This document shows positions 25,116-33,747 of a DNA stretch of 64,000 nucleotides, one piece after another. The notes beneath the pieces are model-generated. The model was not told where the DNA came from. It worked only from the letters and a program-made list of their open reading frames with translations, and made no database searches. Numbering within the stretch: position 1 is the stretch's first letter; each line of letters opens with the position of its first letter. This stretch comes from Eubacterium sp. 14-2 (GTDB taxonomy: Bacteria; Bacillota; Clostridia; Lachnospirales; Lachnospiraceae). Made by a program: the position numbers and the translations under genes. The stretch lies in contig NZ_KE159567.1 of NCBI RefSeq assembly GCF_000403845.2, forward strand, positions 471,670 through 535,669, in the 5' to 3' direction.

Positions 25116-26554
25116 ACAAAAATAGTATTATTAAGCATTTTGCAACAATTGGCAGTGGAACAATTGTTGTTCTGTTAATTAATCTTATTACGGCCCCGAT
25201 TATAACCAGATTAGTTGCCCCGGATGAATATGGGATACAGTCCGTGTTTGTTATGTATGCAACTTTGGCTGCCTCTTTCTTTTATCTGGGACAGGATCAG
25301 GCATTGTTGAGATTTTTCTATACTAAAGAAGAGGAAGACTATAAAAGAACTTTATTATACAGGTGTATAAAATATCCATTATTGCTTTGTATAGTAGCAA
25401 GTATAATATTGTTTGCTATAAAAAAAACAGATATATTTGAAATTGAGTATGATAATTGGATTTTGGTCTGTCTCTGTATTTATACCACAATTCTTGTAAT
25501 TGACAGATTTGCTTCTTTATTATTGCGTTTGACCTATAAAACAAAAAGTTTTTCGGTTGTGAATGTTATATATCGGTTATCATATCTGTTGATTTCAGTG
25601 GGAATGATATATTTCATGCAGAATCATTATGCCCAGATACTCATTATTGCCACTATGCTGTCTGCGGTTTTGAGCATGGTGCTTAATGTATTATTTGAGA
25701 GAAATTTTTGGAATTTAAAAAAGGGATGTAATAATCCGGAATGTATTTCTACCCGTGATATTTTAAAATATGGAATGCCTTTTATTGTATCGGGCGGGGT
25801 AGCTTCTATATTTAATGTAACAGATAAAATGGTGGTAAAAGCCTATGGGACTTATTCTGATGTAGGGATATATTCATCTGCTCTTGGACTGGTGAGTGCT
25901 TTTGCCATTATACAGACTACCTTTTGTACATTATGGACGCCGCTGACATTTGAGAATTATGAGAAAAATCCAGAAGACAGAAGTTTATATATAAAGGGGC
26001 ACAATATTATAACAGTAGTTGTATTTGCAGCTGGTTTAACAATGATTCTTGGAAAAGATATTTTTGTTTTTATGCTTGGAGAAAAATACAGAGAAGCCTC
26101 ATATCTTCTTCCATTTTTAATTTTTAATCCTATAATGTACACTGTCTCAGAAACTACGGTATCGGGTCTGTATTTCATGAAAAAATCAAATATGCAGATA
26201 TTTCCCCCCTTGGTGGCATGTACAGTGAATCTTATTGGAAATATAATTCTGGTTCAGATATTAGGTTATAGAGGTGCAGCTATTTCGACAGGACTTTCCT
26301 ATATCGTTTTTTTTATAATGAGAACAGTACTTGGAAGACATTACTATTATATAGATTTTGAGCTTAAATCGTATTATATTGTAACGCTTGTTGTCACGAT
26401 ATATGCATTTTATAATACTTTTTTTCAGTTTAATATGTATACAGTAGCAGGATATTTTATATGCTTATCTGTTCTTATATTGTTATACAGGAAAACGGTG
26501 AAAGAGATGCTGTTTTATATCAGGGATTTTATTCAGAGTAAAATAGACAGGTAA
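25112..26554 (+). CDS. Polysaccharide flippase (Wzx/RfbX type, MOP superfamily)
   Basis: The 480-residue protein has twelve or more hydrophobic segments. It starts SIIKHFATIGSGTIVVLLINLI and then ITRLVAPDEYGIQSVF, the usual opening of Wzx flippases. It has FIVSGGVASIFNVTDKMVV near residue 225. It would move undecaprenyl-linked repeat units across the membrane. Its ATG overlaps the full-length stop of the methyltransferase, so coupling exists only when that gene is ON. Confidence 0.87.
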   Translation: MNKNSIIKHFATIGSGTIVVLLINLITAPIITRLVAPDEYGIQSVFVMYATLAASFFYLGQDQALLRFFYTKEEEDYKRTLLYRCIKYPLLLCIVASIILFAIKKTDIFEIEYDNWILVCLCIYTTILVIDRFASLLLRLTYKTKSFSVVNVIYRLSYLLISVGMIYFMQNHYAQILIIATMLSAVLSMVLNVLFERNFWNLKKGCNNPECISTRDILKYGMPFIVSGGVASIFNVTDKMVVKAYGTYSDVGIYSSALGLVSAFAIIQTTFCTLWTPLTFENYEKNPEDRSLYIKGHNIITVVVFAAGLTMILGKDIFVFMLGEKYREASYLLPFLIFNPIMYTVSETTVSGLYFMKKSNMQIFPPLVACTVNLIGNIILVQILGYRGAAISTGLSYIVFFIMRTVLGRHYYYIDFELKSYYIVTLVVTIYAFYNTFFQFNMYTVAGYFICLSVLILLYRKTVKEMLFYIRDFIQSKIDR

Positions 26555-26673
26555 TTTGTGTCTGTTATGGTTAGCCTGTTTTTAAATAAGAATTATGTAA
26601 AAGGGTAAAATATATAGTATTCCATAAATGGATTGTGTTTAAATAATGATTACAAAAGGAGTAGTTTTGGAAA

Positions 26674-27714
26674 ATGAGCGATTTTAACGGAGCAACATTA
26701 TTAATTACAGGAGGGACAGGTTCCTTTGGAAATACTGTACTTAAGCATTTTTTGGAAACTGATATCGGAGAGATACGAATTTTCAGCAGAGATGAGAAGA
26801 AGCAGGATGATATGCGCCATGAACTCCAGGCAAATCATCCGGAACATGCGAAAAAGGTCAAATTTTATATAGGAAATGTTAGAAATCCACAGTCGGTGCG
26901 TGATGCTATGCCGGGGGTAGATTTTATATTCCATGCAGCGGCGCTGAAGCAGGTGCCAAGCTGTGAATTTTTTCCTATGGAAGCTGTACAGACAAATGTT
27001 GAAGGTACTAATAATGTACTTCATGCTGCAATAGAAGCAGGTGTTCAGAAAGTGATATGTCTTAGTACGGATAAAGCAGCTTACCCTATTAATGCAATGG
27101 GAACGTCGAAAGCGATGATGGAGCATGTGGTGAAGGCGAACGCAAGGGTTGCGGCAGAACGTGGTGGAACAGTTATCTGTTGTACAAGATATGGAAATGT
27201 AATGTGCAGCAGGGGCTCTGTAATTCCATTGTTTATAGAACAGATAAAATCCGGGCAGCCCATAACGGTTACAAATCCTGATATGACAAGATTTCTTATG
27301 AATTTAGATGAAGCGGTGGATCTTGTGAAATTTGCATTTACACATGCTAACCCAGGGGATTTGTTTGTTCAGAAATCGGATGCAAGTACCATTGGTGTAT
27401 TGGCAAAAGCAGTGCAGCGGCTTTTTGGAGATACGGGTATAAGAATTATTGGGACCCGCCATGGTGAAAAACTTTATGAAACATTAATGACAAAAGAAGA
27501 GGGGCTTCGTTCGGTGGATATGGGACAGTATTACAGAGTATCTGCGGATAACAGGGATTTAAATTATGATAAGTATTTTATTGATGGACAGGTTATTACA
27601 GAAGCGGAGGAATCTTATACAAGTCATAATACAAAGCTGTTAGATGTGGAAGGAACAGTTGAGAAAATTTTAACAACCGGATATGTGCAGGAGGCATTGA
27701 ACAAAGAAGGGTGA
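26674..27714 (+). CDS. capE: UDP-GlcNAc 4,6-dehydratase / 5-epimerase (CapE/FnlA-like)
   Basis: This 346-residue extended SDR has TGGTGSFGNTVL near residue 11 and FHAAALKQVPSCEFFP near residue 90. LSTDKAAYPINAMGTSKAMME follows, where Met takes the place of the usual SDR Tyr in the Yxxxk motif, as known for the CapE/WbjB group. C-terminal GTRHGEKLYETL is typical. It makes the 4-keto-6-deoxy-L sugar from UDP-GlcNAc. Genes for the next two steps follow without a gap. Confidence 0.9.
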   Translation: MSDFNGATLLITGGTGSFGNTVLKHFLETDIGEIRIFSRDEKKQDDMRHELQANHPEHAKKVKFYIGNVRNPQSVRDAMPGVDFIFHAAALKQVPSCEFFPMEAVQTNVEGTNNVLHAAIEAGVQKVICLSTDKAAYPINAMGTSKAMMEHVVKANARVAAERGGTVICCTRYGNVMCSRGSVIPLFIEQIKSGQPITVTNPDMTRFLMNLDEAVDLVKFAFTHANPGDLFVQKSDASTIGVLAKAVQRLFGDTGIRIIGTRHGEKLYETLMTKEEGLRSVDMGQYYRVSADNRDLNYDKYFIDGQVITEAEESYTSHNTKLLDVEGTVEKILTTGYVQEALNKEG

Positions 27715-27718
27715 GACA

Positions 27719-28951
27719 ATGAAAGTTTTGGTTACAGGAAGTAAGGGATTTGTCGGCAAAAACTTAATAGAGAACCTTAAGAATGTCAGAGATGGAAAGA
27801 ATCAGACAAGACCGCAGTTGTTGATTACAGATATTTATGAATTTGATGTAGATACGGACGAAGTGATATTGGACGAAGCATGCAAAAAAGCAGATTTTGT
27901 TTTCCATCTTGCAGGTGTAAACAGACCGAAAGAAAAAGCAGAGTTTATGAGTGGAAATTTTGGATTTTCCAGTAAGTTGTTGCAGATATTGAAAAAATAT
28001 AATAATAAGTGCCCCGTAATGCTGGCAAGTTCATCCCAGGCCTCTCTTGCAGGTCGATTTGCAGAATCTGAATATGGAAAAAGCAAACTGGAAGGGGAAA
28101 ATTTATTTTTTGAGTATGCTAAGGAAACAGGGGCAAAAGTACTTGTCTATCGTTTTCCGAATCTTTTTGGTAAATGGTGCAGGCCTAATTATAATTCGGC
28201 AGTAGCAACATTTTGTAATGCGGTAGCTAATGATTTGGAATACATGATCAGTGATCCTGCTATTGAGCTGGAACTTTTGTATATAGATGATCTTGTGGAT
28301 GAAATGTTCAACGCCCTCGAAGGAAAAGAGAACCGTTGTGAATACGAAGGGGTGAATACAAAACCATTATCTTCCGGGCGTTATTGTTATGCGCCAATGA
28401 CACATTACGCAACTTTGGGGGAGATTGTGGATTTATTGAAGCAATTTAAATCCATGCCGGCGACGTTTATTATGCCGGAGATACCGGAAGGTTCGTTTGC
28501 GAAAAAACTTTACAGCACGTATCTGTCCTATCTTCCGAAAGGATCGATGTCATATAAATTGAATATGAATGTGGATAACAGGGGAATTTTTACGGAGTTA
28601 ATAAAAACTGGCTCCTGTGGACAGATAAGTGTTAATATTGCCCGTCCTGGAAATATAAGAGGACAGCATTGGCATAATAGCAAATGGGAGATATTTATTG
28701 TAGTCAGTGGCCATGGATTAATTCAGGAGCGTAAGATAGGGATTGATCCTGATACGGGTGAGAAATATCCGGTGGTGGAATTTGAGGTGACAGGTGAAGA
28801 AATGAAAGCCGTACAGATGTTACCAGGATATACGCATAATATTATGAATCTTTCTGATACGGAAGACCTTGTAACGGTAATGTGGGCAAATGAGGCTTTT
28901 AATCCAGACTATCCCGATACATTTTATGAGAAGGTGGAGACTGAGGAATGA
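27719..28951 (+). CDS. capF: UDP-2-acetamido-2,6-dideoxy-L-talose synthase (CapF/FnlB-like)
   Basis: The 410-residue protein has an N-terminal SDR half (VTGSKGFVGKNLI, then HLAGVNRP and SEYGKSKLEGE with Tyr and Lys) and a C-terminal cupin half from about residue 285. The cupin half holds GNIRGQHWHNSKWEIFIVVSG and PGYTHNIMNLSD, the metal-binding His sites. This fusion is diagnostic of CapF, which reduces the CapE product. It overlaps the next gene by four bases (ATGA). Confidence 0.92.
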   Translation: MKVLVTGSKGFVGKNLIENLKNVRDGKNQTRPQLLITDIYEFDVDTDEVILDEACKKADFVFHLAGVNRPKEKAEFMSGNFGFSSKLLQILKKYNNKCPVMLASSSQASLAGRFAESEYGKSKLEGENLFFEYAKETGAKVLVYRFPNLFGKWCRPNYNSAVATFCNAVANDLEYMISDPAIELELLYIDDLVDEMFNALEGKENRCEYEGVNTKPLSSGRYCYAPMTHYATLGEIVDLLKQFKSMPATFIMPEIPEGSFAKKLYSTYLSYLPKGSMSYKLNMNVDNRGIFTELIKTGSCGQISVNIARPGNIRGQHWHNSKWEIFIVVSGHGLIQERKIGIDPDTGEKYPVVEFEVTGEEMKAVQMLPGYTHNIMNLSDTEDLVTVMWANEAFNPDYPDTFYEKVETEE

Positions 28952-30147
28952 AAACAGAATTTAATGATATCAAATGGCAGGAAAACGGTAGAATTAAGAT
29001 TTTGATTATAGTAGGCACAAGACCGGAGATTATTCGTCTGTCAGCAGTTATTAATAAATGTCGGGTATATTTTGATACTATTCTTGCCCATACGGGGCAG
29101 AATTATGATTATAACCTTAATGGTGTATTTTTTAAAGATCTTGGTCTTGCGGATCCGGATGTATATCTGAATGCGGTGGGGGATGATCTCGGAAGTACGA
29201 TGGGGAATATTATTGCGGCTTCTTATAAAATGATGGCGCATATAAAGCCGGATGCTATTCTTGTTCTGGGTGATACAAATTCCTGTTTGTCGGTTATTGG
29301 AGCTAAACGCCTTCATATTCCAATTTTCCATATGGAAGCGGGAAACCGCTGTAAGGATGAATGTCTGCCGGAGGAAACAAATCGAAGGATTGTTGATATC
29401 ATTTCCGATGTGAATCTCGCTTATTCGGAGCATGCGAGGCGATATCTGGCAGAATGTGGTCTTCCGAAAGAGCGTACGTATGTTACGGGTTCTCCTATGG
29501 CAGAAGTATTGAGTAATAATCTCCAGCCTATATTGGATTCTGATATTCATAGAAGGTTGAGTGATGAAATTGGTGTGAATATTAAGAAAGGAAAATATAT
29601 ACTGCTTTCTGCTCATCGTGAGGAAAATATAGACACAGAAAAAAATTTCCTGTCTTTGTTTCGGGCAGTAAATGCAATGGCGGAAAAATATAATATGCCA
29701 GTTCTCTATTCCTGCCATCCGAGGAGCAGAAAACGTATTGAGGAAAGTCATTTTCAGCTTGATCCTCGTGTAATTGCTCATGAACCATTAGGTTTTCACG
29801 ATTATAATTGTTTACAGGTCAATGCATATGCCGTTGTGTCTGATTCTGGTACGTTGCCGGAGGAAAGCAGTTATTTTACTTCTATTGATATGTCATTTCC
29901 TGCTATTTGTATAAGGACGAGTACAGAGAGACCGGAGGCCCTGGACAGGGGATGTTTTGTATTGTCAGGAATCAATACAGAAGGATTGTTACAGTCGGTA
30001 GAATTGGCGGTAGCAATGAACATGAATGGAGATTTTGGAATTCCAGTGCCGGATTATACAGATATAAATGTCAGTACTAAAGTTATAAAAATTATACAGT
30101 CTTATAAAGATACGATTAATCGTTTTGTATGGCGAAAGGAAATGTAG
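28948..30147 (+). CDS. capG: UDP-N-acetyl sugar 2-epimerase, last step to UDP-L-FucNAc (CapG/FnlC-like)
   Basis: The 399-residue non-hydrolysing epimerase has IIVGTRPEIIRLSAVINKC near residue 14, AHTGQNYDYNLNGVFFKDL, HMEAGNRCKDECLPEETNRRI near residue 130, and SDSGTLPEESSYF near residue 300. ECLPEETNRRIVD in place of the WecB pattern points to the FnlC/CapG branch. It converts UDP-L-PneNAc to UDP-L-FucNAc. It could also serve a gluco/manno step for the uronic-acid sugar, but no separate WbpI gene is seen here. Confidence 0.88.
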   Translation: MKTEFNDIKWQENGRIKILIIVGTRPEIIRLSAVINKCRVYFDTILAHTGQNYDYNLNGVFFKDLGLADPDVYLNAVGDDLGSTMGNIIAASYKMMAHIKPDAILVLGDTNSCLSVIGAKRLHIPIFHMEAGNRCKDECLPEETNRRIVDIISDVNLAYSEHARRYLAECGLPKERTYVTGSPMAEVLSNNLQPILDSDIHRRLSDEIGVNIKKGKYILLSAHREENIDTEKNFLSLFRAVNAMAEKYNMPVLYSCHPRSRKRIEESHFQLDPRVIAHEPLGFHDYNCLQVNAYAVVSDSGTLPEESSYFTSIDMSFPAICIRTSTERPEALDRGCFVLSGINTEGLLQSVELAVAMNMNGDFGIPVPDYTDINVSTKVIKIIQSYKDTINRFVWRKEM

Positions 30148-30162
30148 GGATGGAGGAAATTA

Positions 30163-31314
30163 ATGGAATTCAGAGATTTAAAGCGACAATATGAAAGACT
30201 CAAAGTAGCTATTGATGCTCAAATTGAAAAAGTTATATCTTCTGCTCATTTCATATCAGGAGAAGCAGTTGGAGAAATTGAATCTGCTCTGGCAGAATAC
30301 GTGGGGGTTAAATATTGCATAAGTTGTGGTAACGGAACGGATGCAATTTCGATTGCTTTGCTTGCCCATAATGTTGGTTCAGGCGACGCAGTGTTTGTTC
30401 CGGATTTTACTTTTTTCTCAAGTGGTGAGTGCCCGGCAGCAGTTGGTGCCACACCTGTTTTTGTAGATGTGAGAAAGGATACTTATAATCTTGATGTTGA
30501 CTCACTGGAACGTGCAGTGAGGAGAGTAATTAAAGAAGGAAAATTGATCCCCCGTGCAGTGATTGCAGTGGATTTGTTCGGGCTTCCTTTTGACTATGAG
30601 GCTGTTCGTTCTGTCTGTAATAAATATGATCTTCTTTTAGTGGAAGATGCTGCGCAGGGGTTTGGTGGAGTATATAATGGAAGAAAGGCCTGCAGCCTTG
30701 GAGATATTTCAACCACGTCTTTCTTTCCGGCAAAACCATTAGGCTGTTATGGAGATGGTGGTGCAATATTTACAGATGATGAAAGTATTGCCAATTTGTG
30801 TCGTTCGATTGCAGTTCATGGTAAAAATGCAGGCGATAAATATGATAACGTCAGAATTGGTATGAACAGTAGATTGGATACATTACAGGCGGCAATACTT
30901 TTACCAAAGTTACAGGCATTTAAAGACTATGAATTAGAGAATGTAAATAAAGTAGCGGATTTTTATACTGAAAAATTAGAGGAAATTGAAGGATTGATAC
31001 TTCCTGCAGTGCCAGAAAACTGTTATTCATCTTGGGCACAATATACAGTGCAGTTGCCTGAAACAGTTAATCGCGCAGTAGTGCAAAATTTTTTGAAGAA
31101 TTCTGGAATTCCGACAAACATTTATTATATTAAACCTATGCATAAACAGGGGGCATTTTCAAATACATTTAGCGAAGTGGCAGATTGCCCGATAACAGAA
31201 GGATTGTGTGAACATGTACTTTGTCTGCCAGTTCATCCATATTTGATGGAATGTGAAGTGAATGAAGTGGTTTGTGCTTTGAAGGAGGTTCTCCATAATT
31301 ACCGGGCTATATAA
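30163..31314 (+). CDS. wbpE: UDP-3-keto-GlcNAcA aminotransferase (WbpE-like)
   Basis: The 383-residue PLP enzyme opens MEFRDLKRQYERLK and has GNGTDAISIALLAHNV near residue 56. LLVEDAAQGFGG follows, and TSFFPAKPLGCYGDGGA near residue 188 carries the Schiff-base Lys. These match WbpE/WlbC, which aminates C3 of the WbpB product. Together with WbpA, WbpB and WbpD it completes UDP-2,3-diacetamido-glucuronate synthesis. It differs clearly from the DegT-type gene at 8381. GGAGG lies just upstream of the start. Confidence 0.88.
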   Translation: MEFRDLKRQYERLKVAIDAQIEKVISSAHFISGEAVGEIESALAEYVGVKYCISCGNGTDAISIALLAHNVGSGDAVFVPDFTFFSSGECPAAVGATPVFVDVRKDTYNLDVDSLERAVRRVIKEGKLIPRAVIAVDLFGLPFDYEAVRSVCNKYDLLLVEDAAQGFGGVYNGRKACSLGDISTTSFFPAKPLGCYGDGGAIFTDDESIANLCRSIAVHGKNAGDKYDNVRIGMNSRLDTLQAAILLPKLQAFKDYELENVNKVADFYTEKLEEIEGLILPAVPENCYSSWAQYTVQLPETVNRAVVQNFLKNSGIPTNIYYIKPMHKQGAFSNTFSEVADCPITEGLCEHVLCLPVHPYLMECEVNEVVCALKEVLHNYRAI

Positions 31315-31407
31315 AGGGGAAAGTGAGAGAGGTATGATTAATGGGAATAGAAGGAATTGTATGAATTGATAAACAGATTGTATTTAAGGTAGTTTGGAGG
31401 AAATAGG

Positions 31408-32814
31408 ATGGGAACTCAGGAAAAGATGGAACGGGAGATAAGTCTGACAGAATTATTTTGGGACATTTTGTTTTGTTGGCGGCAGATTATCTGTATGGGT
31501 GTGCTGGTTGCTTTGATGGTTAGTGGTGTAAAGTATGTTTTAGACACCAGGGCTTATCATATAGCTCAAAATGCAGATGTAGGACAGGAAAGTCAGTTAA
31601 CTGCTGAAGAACAGGAACAGCTTGAAGATGCCAGGATAATGATAGAGCGAATTGAAAATTATCAGAAATATCTGAATGAGTCAGCATTGATGCAAATTGA
31701 TCCTTATAAAAAACCTGTTATTGAGTTACAATATTACGTGAAGTCTGATTATACGTATAATTATACACAGGATAATCAGACTGATTATACCAATGATTTA
31801 ATGTCTTTGTATTATAATTATGTCAGAAGTGGAGAAATGAGTAATAAACTGATAGAAGCCACAAAACTTTCTATTGATCAGGCAGATTATAGTGAGCTTT
31901 GTTCTGTGTCACAAAATGGAAGCACTATGGTTATTATTTTTACATGGGCTGAGGGAAAGAAACTGGAAGAGATTTCTGAATTTATTAAATCGCAATTGCT
32001 TGAAAAGGAATCAGAGTTTCAGGAAGTTGGTTCGCATAAGCTAAAGTTATTAAGGGAGTCACAGAATGTGATTGCTGATACTGATTTAGCTGAAAGAAAA
32101 AATACATTTTCCAACAATATTGCATATATTAATACACAATTAACTAATTTAAAGAATAGTATGTCAGAAGAACAGCTAAAATTGCTGAATAGCGAGGAGG
32201 GGATGGAAGAAGGATATGTTAAAACAGAGCCTGTAAAACCCGTCCCCAGCAAAAAATATTTCCTCCTTGGTGCTTTCCTTGGAATTTTTCTGGTATGCGC
32301 ATGGGCAGCCTGTAAAATGCTTTTTACCGCCCGGCTGCAGAATCCGGAAGAAATCCGTGCTCTGTATAATACCAGACTGTTAGGGGAAGTAACAGTAAAA
32401 TCAAAGAAAAAACGTTTTCTGTCAGTGATTGACGATAAACTTCTGGCTATAAAAAACAGAAGAAAGAAGAAGTTATCTGTAGAGCAGCAGGTTAAGGTAA
32501 TAGCTGCCAATATTTCTCTTTCCTGCAAGCAGCAGGGGATAGAAAATATCTATATGACAGGCAGTGAATATGAGAATGCAGATATTGCCACATTAGATAT
32601 GCTGAAGCGGGAATTAACCAGTCAGAATATTCAGGTAAAAGAGGGAGGCAATATATTCTATGATGCTGAATCTTTAAAACAGGGTACGGAAATCGGCAAT
32701 ATGATTTTTGTGGAACAGACAGGGGAATCCATTTATGACGAAATTTCCAATGAACTGAATCTGGCCAGAGAGCAGAAGAATCAGATTCTGGGAGTTGTGG
32801 TATTAGTATATTGA
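31408..32814 (+). CDS. Wzz-like chain-length regulator with degenerate C-terminal kinase-like domain
   Basis: The 468-residue protein has transmembrane segments near residues 30-48 and 287-307, flanking a long, partly coiled-coil external region, the Wzz/CapA layout. PVKPVPSKKYFLLGAFLG before the second segment is the proline-rich Wzz signature. The cytoplasmic tail resembles a BY-kinase domain in its end part (IFVEQTGESIYDEISNEL, QILGVVVLVY) but has no Walker A Gly-Lys-Ser/Thr loop and no Tyr-rich tail. So it may sense or dock rather than phosphorylate. No separate BY-kinase or phosphatase gene is in the window. Confidence 0.8.
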   Translation: MGTQEKMEREISLTELFWDILFCWRQIICMGVLVALMVSGVKYVLDTRAYHIAQNADVGQESQLTAEEQEQLEDARIMIERIENYQKYLNESALMQIDPYKKPVIELQYYVKSDYTYNYTQDNQTDYTNDLMSLYYNYVRSGEMSNKLIEATKLSIDQADYSELCSVSQNGSTMVIIFTWAEGKKLEEISEFIKSQLLEKESEFQEVGSHKLKLLRESQNVIADTDLAERKNTFSNNIAYINTQLTNLKNSMSEEQLKLLNSEEGMEEGYVKTEPVKPVPSKKYFLLGAFLGIFLVCAWAACKMLFTARLQNPEEIRALYNTRLLGEVTVKSKKKRFLSVIDDKLLAIKNRRKKKLSVEQQVKVIAANISLSCKQQGIENIYMTGSEYENADIATLDMLKRELTSQNIQVKEGGNIFYDAESLKQGTEIGNMIFVEQTGESIYDEISNELNLAREQKNQILGVVVLVY

Positions 32815-32837
32815 TTAAAAAAGTGAAATAAAAATTG

Positions 32838-32893
32838 AAACTGCCACACCACACCATGGATTTGCTATCATGGTGTGGTGTGGCAGTTTTACA
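32838..32893. terminator. Long perfect hairpin between convergent genes
   Basis: A 21-base arm (32838-32858) is perfectly repeated in inverted form (32869-32889) around a ten-base loop, beginning AAACTGCCACACC. A/T runs flank both sides, so it can end transcription from the left (wzz) and from the right (minus-strand membrane operon). Confidence 0.75.
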
Positions 32894-32912
32894 GTCTGGG
32901 CTCTGGGCAGGC

Positions 32913-33737
32913 TCACCCCACCCGCCACACTGTAAAATGCTCCGTCTCTCCTATCTCATCATATCCCATCTCTTCAAAATATCCGTCAAGCCCTTTCTCC
33001 TTATTGGGAATGATATACCGGATATGAAATCTCCTGACATAACGTTTCAGAATATCCGATTCCACCGGCACTCCGTAGTAAAGCAGCATGGTAAGAATAT
33101 GATGGCTGCTCCGCTCATTCAGGACCTGCTCCACAGAAGACGGATCTGCAGGATTCATGGACCAGTTCAGGATGTCCTTCCGCCGAATGGTATTGTAAAT
33201 GGAAGGGTTATACTGGCGCAGTTCCAGAAGCTGTATATCTGCAAAAAGGCAGCGTTTCGGTTCAGAAGTTTGGGCGTCTTCCTCAATCATATCTGCAATG
33301 GCAATGGACTCATCACTGATTTTGTAGATATTTTCCGCAGGAACCATATGGGGCAGCTGACATTCTCCCGCTGCAGCTGCCAGGATAAGGAAAAGAGCCA
33401 GAGCAGCAGCCTGTTTCCACCGTCTGGTAAATCGGTAAACCAGGCAGACGATGGAAAAAGCCAGCACCAGATTGACCGGCAGAAGCCAGAAAATCCGGCG
33501 GATTCGGGAAGACAGGCCAATCTTGTCCGCAACAGGAATCATCAGATAAGGATTGAATACGGTAAGTAAGGCAAACAGCACCGGATAGACGAAGATGGTT
33601 TTTAAATCTCTTTTTTTCAGGAGCCAGAATACGGCCAAGGCCAGCACATAAGCCAGGAAAAAAATTACAATATTGGAAAATGCATCGTCAAAGGCTTTGT
33701 TCAGAAAGTCCATGCCTGGTTTATACAAATTCTGCAT
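32913..33737 (-). CDS. Membrane protein with C-terminal soluble domain, unknown function
   Basis: The 274-residue protein has four or so hydrophobic segments in its first 140 residues. A soluble region of about 125 residues follows, containing VLNERSSHHILTMLLYYGV and IRYIIPNKEKGLDGYFEE and ending FTVWRVG. This resembles the tail of large membrane glycosyltransferase-like proteins, where a final FxVYRV strand is common, but I do not recognise the family. AGGAGG lies before the start. It is the last gene of a three-gene leftward operon and may be the detached C-terminal half of the upstream protein. Confidence 0.7.
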   Translation of the reverse strand: MQNLYKPGMDFLNKAFDDAFSNIVIFFLAYVLALAVFWLLKKRDLKTIFVYPVLFALLTVFNPYLMIPVADKIGLSSRIRRIFWLLPVNLVLAFSIVCLVYRFTRRWKQAAALALFLILAAAAGECQLPHMVPAENIYKISDESIAIADMIEEDAQTSEPKRCLFADIQLLELRQYNPSIYNTIRRKDILNWSMNPADPSSVEQVLNERSSHHILTMLLYYGVPVESDILKRYVRRFHIRYIIPNKEKGLDGYFEEMGYDEIGETEHFTVWRVG

Positions 33738-33747
33738 AACAATCCTC

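Noticed and set aside
26214-26219. C6 run in the flippase gene as a sixth switch
   Set aside because: Only six bases, frame intact and well below the 9-13 seen in the other tracts.
32835-33569. Long plus-strand open frame over the minus-strand membrane gene
   Set aside because: It has no ribosome site, an unnatural composition and lies opposite a gene with clear membrane segments and an AGGAGG start.
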